Below, one piece after another: positions 31,754-41,654 of a stretch of 42,099 nucleotides of DNA. Location of the stretch: NCBI GenBank assembly GCA_015680685.1, contig MNCI01024020.1, positions 426,355-468,453 of the forward strand, given 5' to 3'. Below the pieces are notes generated by a model. The model saw only the letters and a program-made list of their open reading frames with translations, had not been told where the DNA came from and ran no database searches. Each line of letters opens with the position of its first letter. Position 1 is the first letter of the stretch. The position numbers were made by a program, and so were the translations under genes. The stretch is from Gnetum montanum. Lineage: Eukaryota > Streptophyta > Gnetopsida > Gnetales > Gnetaceae.

Positions 31754-31777
31754 GTGCTACGCTACGTAGCGTAGCAC
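31754..31777 (+). repeat. Perfect 24-bp palindrome in element 3 U3
   Basis: Each half is GTGCTACGCTAC and its reverse complement, centred at 31765/31766. Related shorter palindromes around TACGTA or its variants lie near 31700, 31890, 32050 and 32170. Confidence 0.85.
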
Positions 31778-32492
31778 AGTGTAGAAAAGGGTAGACAATC
31801 AATTCTTTCGCCTGACACCAAGTCCTTCAGCAATGACTCCTTCCATCAAAAAGTGGCAAATTTGGCGAAAACCAAGTCATGTTGGCTGCTACGCTACGTA
31901 GCATAGCATAGCGTAGCAACTCTATAGAAACAATAAAGGACATCTCAAAGTGTAGGATTAGCAAGTTCACGAGTTTCACATCACAAAGAGCAAAATTTGC
32001 AAATTGTAGTATTTCCACGATTAAGGTCGATTGCTACACTATGCTATGCTACGTAGCGTAGCACGGTGTAGCAACTACACAATGTCAGTCAGAACACTTC
32101 AAAGGCTTCCAGCGCATACAACAGGTTTCGATGCAAGTCTCTGCCTTGAACTGGTGGCTATGCTATGCTACGCTACATCAACATGCTACACTCTAAATCA
32201 TGACATAGTGTAGCAAAAAGCTACGTTACATCAGTGCACCTCCTTTCACAACAAGCTGCTATGCTATGCTCACATGCTACACTACAAAGCACAGTGCATC
32301 GTAGCAGGCAACTACGCTCCATCAATGCACCTCACCTGTTTGCATGGTTGGCATGCATCTCCAAGTTCTAACAACGTAATTACAGCATGGCAAGCTCATC
32401 AATCAACTTTGCAATTCCATGCAGCATAGACACGTTAACATGGGTTAGAGATACGTGGCATCAAAACCGCATCTTTTGCATCCTCCTAGCCC

Positions 32493-32500
32493 TATAAATA
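32493..32500 (+). promoter_or_regulatory. TATA box of element 3 LTR
   Basis: TATAAATA within CCCTATAAATAGCC, downstream of the palindrome cluster and about 220 bases before the insertion of element 2. Confidence 0.6.
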
Positions 32501-32713
32501 GCCTAACGAGCAACGTTCAAAGGGTTGGCAAGAAAGTTAGTTCGCAAAAAAATTGGGTTGGCAAGCAATTTTGTTAATTAGTAAACAAACTCGCTGGCAC
32601 GTGAGCATTTTTTGCAAGTTGGTAAACTGACAATCCTAAGCATTATAAACATTTCTTTCCATTTGGCATTCTGTTTGCACTTTCCCATTACCTTTGTAGC
32701 AGTTCTCACTGTC

Positions 32714-32718
32714 AACCC
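32714..32718 (+). repeat. Target-site duplication of element 2, left copy
   Basis: AACCC directly before the LTR start TGAAAC at 32719. The identical right copy is at 40817-40821. Confidence 0.93.
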
Positions 32719-32865
32719 TGAAACACCACAAAATTTAGAGCTTAGTATTTGTCAGACACCGAGAAGGACCCTGGGACCCACGAACGACCTCGGCTGCATG
32801 AGATGTGACATACGGCAACCCTGGGGATTGCAACACTTAGTTTTCACTAAGTACTCCCTAGCGTA

Positions 32866-33230
32866 TACGCCCAGTGTATACGCCCAGCACACCAGTGTAT
32901 ACGCCTGCCACTCTCCAGCGTACACGCCCAAGTACCGCATATGCATACACTCGACGACAAAATCTCCAATGACAGCATGAAGATAACACCGAAGAGCAAG
33001 GATTGAAGCAAGTGGGCACCCGTCAGCGTATACGCCCAGCACCCGTCAACGTATACGCCCAGCGTATACACCCAGCATCCGTCAGCGTATACGCCCAGCA
33101 TCCGTCAGCGTATACGCCCAGCGTCTACAGTATCCCCACCCAAGTTCACACGCCTCGCACGTCCAACGTATACGCCCAGCGTATATGTCGGCCTGATACG
33201 GCATATACGCCCAGCGTATACACCCAACAG
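32866..33230 (+). repeat. GCGTATACGC palindrome array in U3 of element 2
   Basis: About a dozen or more copies of GCGTATACGCCC or close variants, in groups separated by CAGCATCCGTCA and similar linkers. The matching array in the 3' LTR (39870-40115) has fewer copies, and several units there read GCATATACGC, as expected from loss of methylated CpG. Confidence 0.85.
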
Positions 33231-33315
33231 ATGTAATATATTGTATATTTGTAAAGTCTGTGCACCTGGTCAACGTGCCACATGTCGTCCAACCTGAGTC
33301 TAGCATAACAACCTG

Positions 33316-33322
33316 TATAAAA
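33316..33322 (+). promoter_or_regulatory. TATA box of element 2 5' LTR
   Basis: TATAAAA in ACCTGTATAAAAGCCC, conserved in the 3' LTR at 40236-40242. It is the likely core promoter of element 2 RNA. Confidence 0.75.
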
Positions 33323-33901
33323 GCCCCGATTTCCCACTTCGCCCAACGGTTGGCAAAAATCCCAGAGCACACCAGAGACATTTACGCTGCGCATCAGAGC
33401 TCAAAACCCTCTTATGCTGGTAAACCTGTATGCCGTGCGGTCCTTACGCCACTCCCATAGCGTAATCCAGCCCAGCCACCCTCCCATCCACCGAGGCTTT
33501 TCGTCCGCCTTGTGCTTCGCCACAACTGCGTTAGACCAGTGCACTGTATTCTCATCTTGTAATTTCATTGTTACATTTGCTGCATAAGATTGTTTACAGT
33601 TTTACGTCAACTTGGCCCACGCATTCTGTTTACGCCCATTTACGCTTACGCTCCGTTTGCATCCATTTTCTGCTATTTATGCTTCGTTTACGCCCTTTTA
33701 CGCATAACCCAGCGTATAGCATTTCGGCATACGTGCGGGTAAATCCTTGTCTGATCCGCGTGCGGACCACCCAAGGTACTCTGCGTTCGTGCATTCCAGC
33801 TCGCCCTCAGGCAAAGGTAGGGTCTTCTATATGCATCCTGCGATTCCACGGTCTCTGTTTCCTTCCAACCGGAGACCGACGATTTCAGGCGGTACAGAAA
33901 T

Positions 33902-33919
33902 TGGCGCTAGAAGGAGGGC
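33902..33919 (+). promoter_or_regulatory. Primer-binding site, tRNA-Asn
   Basis: TGGCGCTAGAAGGAGGGC, five bases after the LTR end CA. It is complementary to the 3' end of plant tRNA-Asn(GUU) as I know it (acceptor stem and part of the T arm, ending CUAGCGCCA). All 18 bases fit. Confidence 0.85.
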
Positions 33920-33952
33920 CTCTACCTTAAACTAGTTGTGCTTCAGAGCTCT

Positions 33953-34330
33953 TAGCGTCTACGCTGTTGAGTACATGCTGACTTTTTTCGAAAACCTCCC
34001 AGCATTTACGCTGTATAGTTTAAAACCTTACCTCCAAACTTTCCAGTGTCTACGCTGATCAGCGTCTACGCTGCCCTATTTAAAACTCACCATTTGCAAG
34101 TCTTCCAGCATCTACGCTGTTGACCATACGCTAACTTTGTTTACAAATTCCCAGTGTCTACACTGCTACAATGTTCTTACACTTGCTATAGTGCTTTTAC
34201 GCTGCTACAGTGTTTTTACGCCTGCTACAGTGCTTCTACGCTGCTACAGTGCTTTTACGCCTGCTACAGTGTTTTTATGCTGCTATAGTGTTTACGCTGC
34301 TACAGTACTGCTATAGTACTACTACAATGT
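33953..34330 (+). repeat. Leader repeats of element 2
   Basis: Two kinds of tandem word. AGCGTCTACGCTG, itself palindromic (AGCGT..ACGCT), occurs about six times at 33953-34160. Units such as GCTACAGTGCTTTTACG follow, about nine times at 34165-34325. They lie between the PBS and gag, where packaging and translation signals are expected. No gene. Confidence 0.75.
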
Positions 34331-34685
34331 TTTTTCAACAAAAACACCCAAAACGAGCCCGTTTCAAAGCCAAATTCGCTGCGATTCACACCTACTTCAA
34401 ACTGGTCTAAGTACTAACGGCCACCAACATGGATCACCTTGTCTAAGGCATACAATACACACAACATAACAATTTCAAATGACTTCCTCTTACTCGAGAT
34501 CACCATCTATGTACGACTATGGTTCATAATTTCATAATTAGCCAAATTTTCTCCCATTTACGCTGTACACGCAGGACACTTAGAAAAAATTATTAGCGTT
34601 CACACACCGAACACTCTGCACACTTAGCTTGAAACACACTTAGCACTTGTTAGCTAGCTTATACGTTGCCCCGTCACACATCACC

Positions 34686-37427
34686 ATGGAGTCATCCTCG
34701 AACTCTAATGCACGCACCTTCGTAATCCTCACACAGGAACAATACAACTTTATTTGTGTGAAGATTCAGGCCAACCTTCCTCTTGACATCATAGAACAGG
34801 AGGCAAAACGAAACTTTGAGCACATATACATGGGAGGTCACGAATTCGTCCCCTCTGTATATGACGTCATCCTCCTTTCTGAACCTCAGCATAGACTCAT
34901 CTCCCAACTCCTTCTGGCAAGGAGCCAAAACTCACGGCGACCCAATGAGGAGCCCCAAAACCAACATGATGTAGATGACTTCGAGGCACAATCTGAACCT
35001 GAGGATTCATACCACACCCTCAGTCCCCATGCCTACGTGAACCCATCACTCCATCCTCGCATGGGACAAACGACCACTCACCAAGTGTCAATGAGCACAC
35101 AAGCACCAGTATCCCAACAGAGATTACCCACCCCCATCTCCACCCAGTACATACCACACGTGCAAACGCATGGGGCCACTTTCACTACATCGGCCCCGCA
35201 CATCCAGGGTGTCACTTCACAGTTTGTGGCTAGGCAAGGAACCATACCCCTTGTTCAACAACCCACTCACTGCAACGTGTCACACCCCACAACCGCAACT
35301 CTAAACATCGCTCCACAGCAACAAATGACAACCCAACAACCTCCCCAACCAACTAATCTACCTACCACTCAAGAGTGGGCAGAAGCAAAATAGATGATGC
35401 AAGCATTAGTGGATGAGATAAAGCAACTCAAAGCTGACAACACTGAACAAGTTAAAGTACTGTATTTCTATCGCAATGATCCAATTAGCTCTTCAGTGCC
35501 ACCGTTAGCTTTACCCAAGGGAATCGCATTGCCCCAGTTAACCAAGTACAATGGGGAGGGAGATCCAAACTCTCACTTAGTCACGTTTCGATCAGAAACT
35601 CTATTGCTTCAAGCTTGGCCCCACGCAATCTTGCGAGTGTTCGCTATGTCCTTAACGAGCGTAGCCTTAGACTGGTACTGAGCCTTGCCTCGTAACTCCA
35701 TATCCTCTCTGGAGGATCTGTTACATCAGTTCGTTACCCGGTTTAAGTACAACCTCAAGCCTGAAGCCACACTAGACAGTCTGATACAGGTGAAACAAGC
35801 ACCACTTGAGCCTGTGCAAAAGTTCATTCAAAGATGGAGTTCAGCCCTTAATGAACTTCATGAGCCCATCCCTGAAAAGTATTTGCTTACAATTCTGAAG
35901 GGAGCCATGAATGACTTCATTAAGTCAAAACTGTACTACCTAAGCGCTCAAACGTTGAGCCAAGCATTCACACAGATCAAGAACATTGAACAAGCTGCAC
36001 AAACCAGCAATGACCCCGCCTATGTGGCTTACAAGAACCAACACGTTGCCAAACAAAAGGCAACAACGGAAACTGTGGCCGCAAGCACAAAAACAACTAA
36101 CACCAGTACCAACCCGCCTACAACAACAGGGGCCACCCCAAGGCCCAACTTTCAGTGCAAGGATCGCTCTAAGTACACACCTCTACCTGCACGACCTTCA
36201 GAACTCCTAGAGAAACTCCTTAGAACTGGGTAAATCCAATACAAACAAGTAGCGGAAAATGCTTGTCAAAGACAGGACAGGTACTGTGAGCTACTAAGGA
36301 ATCCCACCTTAGCAGCACCAAATGAGCCCCCAGTTCCACGACATTTCAAGTTAGACCAATTCTGTCACTACCACCAAATGTCCGGTCACAATACCGACAC
36401 CTGTCGTGCATTAAAGGATGATCTACAAGAAATGATAGAACGAGGCCAACTAAACATCAATGCCCTGAATCAATCAAGCACAAATGATGCCCCCTATGTC
36501 ATAAACTCCATTAGCATAGATAGTAAGCCTAAACCTGTGCCGCAACCTTTTGTGATTCATGTGCCTCTCAGCAAGGCAACAACCCCCTCCACCTCCAAGA
36601 GCAAGGGGCCTCTCATCGTCATCAACATGCCACCTAGAGCACCGACGACACCTTTTGTGGTCAAGGTACCACCACCACATACGTCCTCTAAGACGTTAAA
36701 CTGGTAAGATTCAATACAATTCCGAGCTCCAAAGACACCCTTTGTGGTCAAAGTACCACCACAGTTGTCCGCTAAGACATTAAATTTGCACGATGCACCA
36801 ACGACAACAACAAAGAAACCTTTCATTATCAAAGTGCCACAACAGGCTAGGCAAACAACAACAACACCTCCTAAACTCCCATTTGTCATAAAAGTGCCAT
36901 CACGCGATGGCCCCTCACCTACCCAGAGCCCAACCGTAGGCAATGTCTGAACTTGTTCTCCCTCAAGAGTCAACCTTGCCAACAACACGGGTAACCAAAC
37001 CAACTGGCAACAAAAGAAAAAGAACGAACAATGAACAACACTTGTAGCCAAAATAAAAGCCACATCTAGTACATAGCAAAAAAATGTTGGGGGCCCTGCC
37101 CCTAATCCCAAACAGACTAGGCCCAAGCCCTCGATCGATACAAAGACAACCAACACAATGGCAGACAACACAGACTTTGTAGCTACACTGGCCCAGGTGA
37201 AACAAACCCTCAAACAAAAGAACACAACCATGATTTTGTACGACCTGGTCATGACATCATCGGCTCATCGTGAAGCCTTAGCACAAACATTAGCATCCAT
37301 TCCTGTTACAAAGGAAATCCCTGCTAATATGGAATCCATTCATGCAACGATTTCACAACACACACCACAAGAATTAGGTTCCAACACCTTAGCCTTCCGC
37401 GATGATGCAGTTAAAGTCAACTCTAAA
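34686..37427 (+). pseudogene. gag: gag of element 2, one frame with nonsense codons only
   Basis: ATG 34686 (MESSSNSNARTFVILTQEQY) was chosen because the start aligns with the element 3 Gag. The same frame runs without a frameshift into protease, interrupted by TAG 35391, TGA 35679, TAA 36231, TAA 36705, TGA 36948, TGA 37032, TAG 37074 and TGA 37428. Features in order: N-terminal domain, a Pro/Gln/Thr linker, and the Gag core (ALDWY stop ALPRNSIS, where element 1 has Arg; RFKYNLKPEAT; KFIQRW; FIKSKLYYLS). Then come a zinc knuckle CHYHQMSGHNTDTC (about 36361-36404) and six repeats of the PF(V/I)(I/V)KVP type (36540-36910). A Gag-like DNTDFVATLAQVKQTLKQKN segment stands before protease, also seen in element 1. 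Confidence 0.92.
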
Positions 37428-37967
37428 TGAAGGGAAGTCACAACAACTCCATTATCGATTATTGTACGTGTTGGGCAATGTACCATTCGCAGAGTGCACG
37501 TTGATGATGGTGTAGCAACAAACGTAGTTCTATACTCCATCATTGACAAACTAGGCATGGTAGATGAGATCATGCCAACAGAAACCATGTGTCTAAAATC
37601 CTTCAACGGATCATGTGTCACAGTCAAGGGCACAATCAACTTAGCCTTTGTGGCAGGTGAACAATTCCCCACCAGCGCGGAGTTCACTGTCATAGAAGAG
37701 ATGCCTAGTTTCAACATGATTCTTGGCAAACCATGGCTAGCACAACAACGAGCTATTTCCTCACCCATACATCAAGAAATCCACCTTCCATACAAAGGCG
37801 GACAAGTCATTATACATGGTGACAACACTCCCTTTCAAGCTGACCACAACATAGACATGTCACAGGTCTTGAAAGAGGAGTCTCTTGAAGCAACACCCAC
37901 AAGAACAAACACAACACCTAAAGCTAAAACACCCGAACAAGGGGTAAAAACTAAAAGCCTCCCATAG
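37428..37967 (+). pseudogene. Aspartic protease of element 2
   Basis: In the same frame as gag, after TGA 37428-37430. Core: IIVRVGQCTIRRVHVDDGVA with DDG at about 37501-37509, then FTVIEEMPSFNMILGKPWLA and IHQEIHLPYKGGQVIIHGD, which match the element 1 protease. The core itself is free of stops. A splice-donor-like GGG|GTAAAA lies at 37943/37944 between codons, in the same place as in element 1; unspliced RNA would stop at TAG 37965-37967. Confidence 0.9.
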
Positions 37968-38280
37968 CAAACTAGCGTGCCTCTTAGACCATGTCCGAAT
38001 AAGAAACAACCGCATAATCAAGACTCCCCTACGGCCAAAGAAACGCCTAATCCCCGCCCACTCTTCACCTTTGTTCGTTGTGCATACGTCACCTTAGTTT
38101 GCATTGTACTAGCTTACGCGCTTGCATGTGGCCCGAAAAGGCCTTAAACTAGAACACGTGGCCCGAAAAGGCCTTAAACTACCACCTTTTCACTTTATTT
38201 TCTATTCACTTGTGCATTTCAATTCATGTTTTCTACAGTGGCTAGTTAACATTGTTTTCTCCAGTTGCTTTTGTTTACAG
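37944..38280 (+). other. Short PR-RT intron remnant of element 2
   Basis: Donor GTAAAA at 37944 and acceptor TTTGTTTACAG at 38280, both phase 0 like element 1. The next exon begins GATCGTACGGACGCA (DRTDA), aligning with DRRKMDA at the start of RT in element 1, and ends at TAA 38335. The 337-nt interval has no antisense gene but keeps two GGCC stem-loop units. Confidence 0.6.
38128..38181 (+). repeat. Two GGCC stem-loop plus TAAACTA units
   Basis: Two identical copies of GTGGCCCGAAAAGGCC then TTAAACTA, exactly 30 bases apart. The stem is GGCC/GGCC with loop CGAAAA. Same family as 3784-4010 in element 1. Confidence 0.85.
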
Positions 38281-38324
38281 GATCGTACGGACGCACATGC
38301 ATGCATCCACCCTGACAGTCCTTG

Positions 38325-38600
38325 CATCATGACTTAAAACTGATACCACAAAATGTCCTGGCGTCATGATGGTAAACTGACACCATAGAGCTTCATCTGA
38401 CATGACACTAAACTATCACACTCATTCACTAGAGTCTGCTAAGACTATAAACTAGCTTGCCTCATCACGTTCCACCAAGACTAGAAACTGGCAATGTACC
38501 GTCTGCTACGACGATAAACTAGAAACGTCCAACGGGTTATGACGTAAAACTAACCCACGACAATCCACTAAGACTATAAACTGGCAAGATCATTTCTGGC
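38325..38600 (+). repeat. Mini stem-loop array of element 2
   Basis: About eight units. Well-kept ones are GTCTGCTAAGACTATAAACT (38434) and GTCTGCTACGACGATAAACT (38499). Others, such as the one around ATCCACTAAGACTATAAACT, have lost the stem. It corresponds to the array after integrase in element 1. Confidence 0.8.
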
Positions 38601-39713
38601 ACATTCATCTGTGGCTGTAATTCATGACATTTCTTCATCAATGCCTGCTGCATCATTCATCATACCGGCTCTCACAACACTATTGCTGCTCATTTTGTTT
38701 ACCTTAAGTTTCACATGGTGCCTCCATTTGCATCAATCACATTCATGCCTAAAGTGTTCGCTAACTCATTCACTTGTGGTTTTCTTGTCTTCTTGGAGTT
38801 GTGTTTGAATGATGACACCCAATGGTGCTCATACACGGATACACTTCATCATGGTGACAAGGTGCCTCATTGTTTCTGACGCACGCAACCAGGTTAATCA
38901 ATTTGTTCAAAAGTACATTCCTCATTCCCAATACATTCTCCATTCCCCCACCACTCTTATTCCCTTTCCTACCCAGTTATAGTTCCCAGTACACCCCAAA
39001 ATTGAGCCTACTGTTACACGCTACGACACTCTCAAGAAATTACAACACACAATATGGCACATGAACATGAGCACACAAAAAAATTGAAAGAAAAATCTTG
39101 CCAAAAAAGCAAAAAAAAAATATAAAAGAACAAAAAAGAAAAAGAAAGAAAAAGAAAAGAGAAAAGAGCAAAGAGCAAAATGAACCACAAGACCCTTGGC
39201 ACTTCCCATAAGCCCTAGGTAGGAAGGCAGTTGTCTTGGAAACAAACACTCATGTCTCAAAAGATCGAGTAACATCTCATTGCATGGCTTTGGCTCTCCA
39301 CCAACAAGTTTTCTTTAACACCAAACAAAGGGCCTATTCCTCCAGAGAACGCAACCCATCATCACATGGCCAACAAGCCCTCTTAAACACTAAACAAGAG
39401 TCTTGTTCCGCCAAAGGACGCACATCTCATGTCTTGATTCCGAGTCTGTGAAATAATGGCTATTGACAAGGATCAGCATGACCCATGTACACACCAGAGC
39501 ATCCCCTTTACCATGCACAATCCCTTGATCAGGTCCCAATCCCCATAATTTCCATTTCCCTATCCAGCTACAAACTTCATTTCCCCAATTCCATGTACTA
39601 CTAAACACGGTGCAATGACATCTGGCCGAGTGTCGAAGAACAATGATACCAAGTTGCTTGTGGTGTTTTGTACTTCTTTGTCGACGCTTCTCAGGTCAAT
39701 TCCTCCAAGCATC
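38601..39713 (+). other. Spacer of element 2, no gene recognised
   Basis: Short frames only. One of 65 codons at 38611 is hydrophobic (LLLLILFTLSFTW), but it has no relative in element 1. A run at 39075-39182 is almost all A and G. The last 45 bases before the polypurine tract match element 1. Confidence 0.55.
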
Positions 39714-39729
39714 AACAAAGAGGGGCCAA
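39714..39729 (+). promoter_or_regulatory. Polypurine tract of element 2
   Basis: AACAAAGAGGGGCCAA directly before the 3' LTR start TGAAAC at 39730. Confidence 0.9.
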
Positions 39730-40816
39730 TGAAACATCACAAAATTTAGAGCTTAGTATTTTTCAAACACCGAGAAGGACCCTAGGACCCGCGAACGACC
39801 TCGGCTGCATGAGATGTGACATACGGCACCCCTGGGGATCGCAACACTTAGTTTTCACTAAGTACTCCCCAGCATATACGCCTAGCACACCAGCATATAC
39901 GCCAGCCACTCTCCAGCGTACACGCCCAGGTACTGCATATGCATACGCTCGACGATAAAATCTCCAATGACAGCATGAAGATAACACCAAAGAGCAAGGA
40001 TTGAAGCAAGTGGGCACTCGTCAGCATATACGCCCAGCACCCGTCAGCGTATATGCCCAGCGTATATGCCCAGCATCCGTCAGTGTATACGCCCAGCATC
40101 TACAGTATCCCCACCCAAGTTCACACGCCTCGCACGTCCAGCGTCTACAGATGTAATATATTGTATTTTTGTAAAGTCTGTGCACCTGGTCAACGCGCCA
40201 CATGTCGTCCAACTCGAGTCAAGCGTAACAACCTGTATAAAAGCCCTGATTTCCCACTTCACCCAACGGTTGGCAAAAATCCCAGAGCACACCAGAGACA
40301 TTTACGCTACGCATCAGAGCTCAAACCCCTCTTACGCTGGAAAACCTGTACGCCGTGCAGTCCTTACGCCACTCCCATAGCATAATCCAGCCCAGCCACC
40401 CTCCCATCCACCGGGGCTTTTCGTTCACCTTGTGCTTCGCCACAACTACGTTAGACTGGTGCACTGTATTCTCATCTTGTAATTTCATTATTACATTTGC
40501 TGCATAATATTGTTTACAGTTTTACGTCAACTTGGCCCACACATTCTGTTTATGCCCGTTTATGCTTACGCTCCATTTGCATCCGTTTTTTGTTATTTAC
40601 GCTTCGTTTACGCCCGTTTACGCATAACCCAGCGTATAGCATTTCGGCATACGTGTGGGTAAATCCTTGTCTGATCCATGTGCGGACCACCCAAGGTACT
40701 TTGCATTCGTGCATTCCAGCTCACCCTCAGGCTAAGGTAGGTTCTTCTATATGCACCTTGTGATTCCACGGTTTCTGTTTCCTTCCAGCCGAAGATCGAT
40801 GATTTCAGGAGGTACA
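39730..40816 (+). repeat. 3' LTR of element 2
   Basis: TGAAACATCACA to AGGAGGTACA, 1,087 bp, homologous throughout to 32719-33896. It lacks part of the U3 palindrome array. Many differences are C to T or G to A. TATAAAA lies at 40236-40242. Confidence 0.95.
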
Positions 40817-40821
40817 AACCC
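40817..40821 (+). repeat. Target-site duplication of element 2, right copy
   Basis: AACCC, identical to 32714-32718. Confidence 0.93.
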
Positions 40822-41243
40822 CTGAGTTCGCATTCAAGCGCACGGTTGGCTTGCTTTGAATGTTTTAGTTACTTTTTGGATCTCTATGCTTCCCAGCGTC
40901 ACAAAACCAATTGTATCCACTTTGACAAAGTAAAGCCATAGCTTTGAAAGCGATACATTTTCTTAACTACATTTTACTTTTCTTTTCTTCTTGTCCTTGC
41001 ATTTTACATCATTTTTCACTTTTTCGCATTTAATTACTTTATGTTATAAGTATCGTTTTCAAAATCCCCTATTTCCAAAAGGTTATAGTAACACCAATTA
41101 AGTCCCTATTTGATCGACCAGACCATTTAGGATGCCCCATTTCCATTTTATTTAGCATGGTCCTCGCATGGATCCGAGGTTAAGACTGTCATGACTGAAG
41201 ACCTCTCGGTATTTTCTAGCCGTCGATGTTTTTGGTCACTACA
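40822..41243 (+). repeat. 5' LTR of element 3, second part
   Basis: Continues the LTR broken at 32718 and ends GGTCACTACA at 41243. The block 41098-41243 (GATCGACCAGACCATT, CGCATGGATCCG, CGGTATTTTCTAGCCG) matches the end of the element 1 LTR, which fixes the border. Confidence 0.87.
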
Positions 41244-41249
41244 GTTCTC

Positions 41250-41267
41250 TGCCGCTAAAAGGAGGGC
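41250..41267 (+). promoter_or_regulatory. Primer-binding site of element 3
   Basis: TGCCGCTAAAAGGAGGGC, six bases after the LTR end, matches the tRNA-Asn PBS of element 2 at 16 of 18 bases. Confidence 0.8.
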
Positions 41268-41284
41268 CTTTTGGTGCCCTTTCC

Positions 41285-41630
41285 GTGTTTCACAGTAGTC
41301 CTGTAAGCGTTGTGCACCCTAATACACATTAACATAAGCTTGACACCCATTTTTGATTGTTTTACGCATCATGCGGTGTAGACCGGTCGCTTCAACAGTT
41401 CCTCTAGAACCCTATAGGACATAAAGCCTCCAATTACTAGCTAACTCGCTTGTTTTCACAGTAGTCTTGTGTGCATTCTATACCCTATCATGCACTAGCA
41501 TAAACGTGACACCACTTTGTGGTTGTTTATGCATTGTGTGGTATAGATCGGTCGCTCTGATGATTCCTTTGGAATCTGGCAAGACATAAAGCCTTTCAAT
41601 TGCTTTCTGATTTCCTTGTTTTTCTCATTC
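41285..41630 (+). repeat. Tandem duplication in the leader of element 3
   Basis: Two copies of a unit of about 166 bases. Markers are CACAGTAGTC at 41291 and 41457, GACATAAAGCCT at 41418 and 41583, and the GGTGTAGACCGGTCGCT / GGTATAGATCGGTCGCT pair. The copies have diverged, so the duplication is not recent. Confidence 0.8.
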
Positions 41631-41654
41631 ACAAAACCATTTAGCTTTGCAAAA

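Larger units (their letters stand above)
31425..32718 (+). repeat. 5' LTR of element 3, first part
   Basis: Starts TGAAACACCCTAAATTT. It is interrupted at 32718 by element 2 and resumes at 40822, giving about 1,716 bp in total. GTTTG (31420-31424) would be the target duplication. U3 carries several palindromes with core CTACGTAG; the longest is a perfect 24-bp palindrome at 31754-31777. TATAAATA lies at 32493-32500. Confidence 0.87.
32719..33896 (+). repeat. 5' LTR of element 2
   Basis: TGAAACACCACA to AGGCGGTACA, 1,178 bp. The U3 carries an array (32866-33230) of GCGTATACGCCCAGC-like units whose core GCGTATACGC is a perfect palindrome. TATAAAA lies at 33316-33322. It differs from the 3' LTR (1,087 bp) mainly in array copy number and by C/T and G/A changes at CpG. 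Confidence 0.95.
32719..40816 (+). mobile_element. Element 2: complete non-autonomous gag-protease LTR retrotransposon
   Basis: 8,098 bp bounded by two related LTRs and a perfect AACCC duplication. Internal order: PBS, leader with repeats, gag, protease, short intron-like interval, mini stem-loop array, spacer and polypurine tract. There is no RT, RNase H or integrase, and no room for them: the sequence goes from the PR-RT splice region straight to the post-integrase repeats. It would need pol from a relative such as element 1. It is inserted in the 5' LTR of element 3. Confidence 0.95.

Noticed and set aside
32752-33460. Several frames with repeated VYAQRIHPAS-like or YTLGVYADGC-like words
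   Set aside because: They are translations of the GCGTATACGC array in the LTR on both strands. Copy number differs between the two LTRs.
36557-37252. Minus-strand frame of 231 codons opposite the gag-protease linker of element 2
   Set aside because: It is the reverse of the repeated PFVVKVP linker and has no equivalent in element 1. The real antisense gene lies elsewhere.
38611-38808. Hydrophobic 65-codon frame in element 2 spacer
   Set aside because: Short, no homologue in element 1, and no support beyond an open frame.
39061-39182. Long A/G run as a second polypurine tract
   Set aside because: It is not followed by an LTR start. The true tract is at 39714-39729.
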